A stretch of 64,000 nucleotides of DNA from AV40 sp035568175 (GTDB taxonomy: Bacteria; Verrucomicrobiota; Verrucomicrobiia; Chthoniobacterales; UBA10450): NCBI GenBank assembly GCA_035568175.1, contig DATMON010000004.1:439324-503323 (forward strand), given 5' to 3'. Below, in pieces: positions 61,849 to 64,000 of this stretch (positions within the stretch are counted from its first letter, which is position 1; each line of letters opens with the position of its first letter). The notes under the pieces were generated by a model. It was not told where the DNA came from. It made no database searches and worked only from the letters and a program-made list of their open reading frames with translations. Made by a program: the position numbers and the translations under genes.

Positions 61849-64000
61849 TCATTCGGCACGTAACGCTTCAACGGGATCGACCAGCGTCGCCCGGCGGGCC
61901 GGGACAAAACAGGCAACAAATGCGACGGCCGTGAGAACGAGCGTAACGGCAAGCATCGTTTTGAGATCAGTCGCGCCGATTCCGAAGAGAAAGCTTTGCA
62001 GGAGACGCGACGAAACAAGCACGCCGATAATGCCGAGCACCAATCCAACGCCGACAAAACGCATGCCTTGGACGACAATCAGCCGCAACACATCGTAGCG
62101 TTGCGCCCCGAGGGCCATGCGAATGCCGATCTCCTGAGTGCGTTGCGTGACCGAGTAACTCATCACGCCAAAGATTCCGGCGGCGGCGAGAAGCAGCGCG
62201 ATCAGCGCGAACAATCCGACGAGCATCGCGTTCAACCGCGGCTGGGCGATCGATTGCGACATGTAATCGGTCAATGTTCGCGTCCGATAAATCGGCACGT
62301 CCTTGTCGATCTCCGCGACGGTGCGGCGCAACGTGCTCGTGAACGATTGAGGATCGATCGCCGTTCGAACAAAGATTGACATTGAATGGATTCCGAACTG
62401 CTGCTGCGGAATATAAATCTGCGGCCGCGGGGCAACCTTCAGACTGATCAAATGCATGTCGGCCACTACGCCGACGATTTCGCGCACCGGCGGTTTGCCT
62501 TCGACCGAGCCATTTGGAGTGATCCGCTTGCCGATCGGATTCTCCCCGGGAAAATACCGCTTAGCGAAACTTTCGGAAACAATCACAATGGGCGGGGCAT
62601 TTTTGTCGTCGCGCTCGGTAAAAGCCCGGCCGAGCGCGATCGGAGTGCGCAGGGTCCGGAAATATTCGGGAGTAACGACATTAACCTCCGCGACGGCTTG
62701 TTGGCCTTCCGGCAGCGGCCTCTCTTGAACGTCGAAGGTGAGATCGATGTCGCTCCCGCTCAGCGGAATCCACCAGGCCGCGGCAGCCGATTGCACACCG
62801 GGAAGAACAGAAACGCGCTCAAGCAATTTCTTATAAAAGTCCGCCGTGTCCTGCGCTTTCGGATAACTCGCATTCGGCAACTCGAGACGCGCCGTGATCA
62901 CTTTTGTGTGATCGAATCCGGCTGGAACTTTTTGCAAACGGAGAAAACTTTCGACGAGCAGTCCCGCGCTGGCGAGAAGAACAAGCGCGAGCACCATCTC
63001 GATGACAACGAGGCCTGCGCGCGTCCGGCGTCCGGCCAGGCCTTCACTGGAACCGCGAGCAGCCTCATTCATTGAGGTGGCAAGATTTGGATGCGATGCA
63101 CGCCACGCCGGCAGCAAACCGGCAAAAATTCCAACGCCGAAACTGATTGCGGCCGTGAAAATAAGCACGCGCGGATCTGGTGAGATTTCGTCCATGCGCG
63201 GAATGCCGGGCAGAAAAGCTTTCATCGAATCGACGCCCCAGATTGCGAGCATCAATCCAGCAAGGCCGCCAAAAATTCCTAGGAGCGCGCTTTCAACAAG
63301 AAGTTGTTTGATGATTTGCCAACGTCCGGCTCCAAGCGCGGCGCGAATGCTGATCTCCCGATTGCGGGAAAGCGAACGCGCCAGCAATAAGTTGGCGACG
63401 TTGACGCATGCGACGAGCAGAACGCAGCCTGCCATCGCGCACAACATGAACAACGCCGAACGCGTATTGCCAACCATCGCGCTAAGTTCCGGAATCACTT
63501 TCGCTCCGGCGTTTATTTTTTGCGGATACTGTTGATGCCAATTGGAGGTGATTGTGTCGATGTTCGCCTGCGCTTGTTTGAGAGAAACGCCAGGCTTCAA
63601 TCGCGCGACGCACTGTAAGAAATCATCGTCGCGTTGCTCGGTCATCGGCTTCGAGCCGTCGTCGCTCCTGCGCAAGATCGACATCGAGATCCAAAGCTCC
63701 GGTGGATTCGAAAACCGGAGAGGATAAGTAAAGCGTGGCGGCATTACGCCAATCACCTGCCACTGTCTCGCATCGAGGCTGATGTTTTTGCCGATAATCC
63801 CGCGGTCGCCGCCAAATTGGCGCTGCCACAACTCGTAACTCAAAATTACGACGTAGTTTCCCGGTTCGTCTTCCTTTGGGAGAAAGGCGCGCCCCAGAAT
63901 TGGTTGAACTCCGAGAAGCGGGAACAAATCGGCCGAAACCGATTCGCCTTGAACGTGCGTCGCCTGATTGCCATCGGTTAAGGTGCCAACACTTTGATTG
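61849..64000 (-). CDS. ADOP-type (MacB/FtsX-like) permease 7, cut by the window edge
   Basis: The C-terminal part (about 716 residues) of another member. The frame runs open to base 64000, so the N-terminal helix and part of the first core domain lie outside the window. Visible: core-domain segment DLFPLLGVQPILGRAFLPKE, first FtsX block EISIRAALGAGRWQIIKQLL, second VTQRTQEIGIRMALGAQRYDVL and the end ARRATLVDPVEALRAE. It is the most upstream gene seen of the array, so the promoter is outside. An iterated 10-mer lies at 63674. Confidence 0.85.
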   Translation of the reverse strand, partial: NQSVGTLTDGNQATHVQGESVSADLFPLLGVQPILGRAFLPKEDEPGNYVVILSYELWQRQFGGDRGIIGKNISLDARQWQVIGVMPPRFTYPLRFSNPPELWISMSILRRSDDGSKPMTEQRDDDFLQCVARLKPGVSLKQAQANIDTITSNWHQQYPQKINAGAKVIPELSAMVGNTRSALFMLCAMAGCVLLVACVNVANLLLARSLSRNREISIRAALGAGRWQIIKQLLVESALLGIFGGLAGLMLAIWGVDSMKAFLPGIPRMDEISPDPRVLIFTAAISFGVGIFAGLLPAWRASHPNLATSMNEAARGSSEGLAGRRTRAGLVVIEMVLALVLLASAGLLVESFLRLQKVPAGFDHTKVITARLELPNASYPKAQDTADFYKKLLERVSVLPGVQSAAAAWWIPLSGSDIDLTFDVQERPLPEGQQAVAEVNVVTPEYFRTLRTPIALGRAFTERDDKNAPPIVIVSESFAKRYFPGENPIGKRITPNGSVEGKPPVREIVGVVADMHLISLKVAPRPQIYIPQQQFGIHSMSIFVRTAIDPQSFTSTLRRTVAEIDKDVPIYRTRTLTDYMSQSIAQPRLNAMLVGLFALIALLLAAAGIFGVMSYSVTQRTQEIGIRMALGAQRYDVLRLIVVQGMRFVGVGLVLGIIGVLVSSRLLQSFLFGIGATDLKTMLAVTLVLTAVAFVACFVPARRATLVDPVEALRAE

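Larger units (their letters stand above)
455..63683. repeat. dispersed iterated 10-mer AAGATCGACA (34 exact copies)
   Basis: Exact copies found by eye. Plus orientation, start at 455, 4064, 10998, 13714, 16471, 20362, 21448, 23235, 25396, 34179, 42791, 46007, 47050, 51036, 51785, 55763, 59726, 60601, 63674. Minus orientation (TGTCGATCTT), start at 8237, 14829, 15517, 17297, 17999, 23640, 28587, 29503, 40333, 41640, 45241, 46470, 49834, 53703, 58575. The next base is T in 18, A in 13, G in 3 and never C, giving AAGATCGACAW. At least a dozen single-mismatch copies exist (for example 11813, 13847, 16181, 19289, 32880, 36665, 45692, 54930, 62304). Mean spacing is about 1.9 kb. Thirty-one copies are in genes, in all six frames, and three in gaps. 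Confidence 0.9.

Noticed and set aside
455..63683. The iterated 10-mer as a Chi, KOPS or similar strand-oriented replication signal
   Set aside because: Copies are split 19 to 15 between strands within one 64-kb block and do not follow gene direction, whereas such signals are strongly skewed. A window this size cannot exclude a weak skew.
455..63683. The iterated 10-mer as mere GATC or codon-bias effect
   Set aside because: Other contexts of GATCG are not comparably repeated as 10-mers, and the motif is read in six frames and also found in gaps. Codon bias would favour one or two frames.
1..64000. CRISPR arrays, tRNA or rRNA genes, prophage genes
   Set aside because: No regularly spaced direct repeats, no tRNA-like cloverleaf with TTCRA arm and no rRNA sequence was seen; no phage structural or integrase genes appear.

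Overview
The window looks like a chromosomal segment of a soil-type Verrucomicrobiota (Chthoniobacterales/Spartobacteria-like). That is inferred from a complete dcw cluster with a MurC-MurB fusion, a divergent FtsZ, a bacterial family B DNA polymerase and an array of ADOP-type permeases. GC is moderately high, genes are tightly packed with many ATGA stop/start overlaps, and no rRNA, tRNA or CRISPR was seen.

Layout. 50-2012: an ExbB/ExbD/TonB-like energy-transduction operon (minus). 2028-2493: a 466-bp MITE-like insertion with perfect 17-bp inverted ends and an 8-bp target duplication. 2503-3009: a secreted hypothetical protein. 3070-21786: the division and cell-wall cluster mraZ-rsmH-ftsL-ftsI-murE-murF-mraY-murD-lysM gene-ftsW-murG-murCB-ddl-ftsQ-ftsA-ftsZ (plus), preceded by a MraZ-type operator. 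21881-28667: M20 amidohydrolase, family B polymerase, OsmC, a nucleotide-transporter-like MFS protein and a Tat-exported NAD-binding protein. 28931-31453: a cassette of two pairs of secreted paralogues, CHAP-like outside and 3D-domain inside. 31515-31994: fluoride riboswitch plus crcB/fluC. 32004-45388: a potassium island, with kdpA-kdpB-small ORF-kdpC-porin-kdpD-kdpE flanked on both sides by KimA-like APC transporters carrying Usp-like tails. 45390-47160: a sulfotransferase-like protein and an aminotransferase-fold protein lacking the usual PLP lysine. 47161-64000: seven consecutive ADOP/MacB-like permeases (minus), the last cut by the window edge, with no ATPase partner in view.

The most striking signal is not a gene. 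The 10-mer AAGATCGACA occurs at least 34 times by eye on both strands (19 plus, 15 minus), against about 0.12 expected for a random 10-mer. It is read in all six frames inside genes and also lies in intergenic gaps. One inverted copy pair forms a hairpin between two convergent genes. This is the signature of a DNA-uptake-type or other genome-wide iterated DNA motif.
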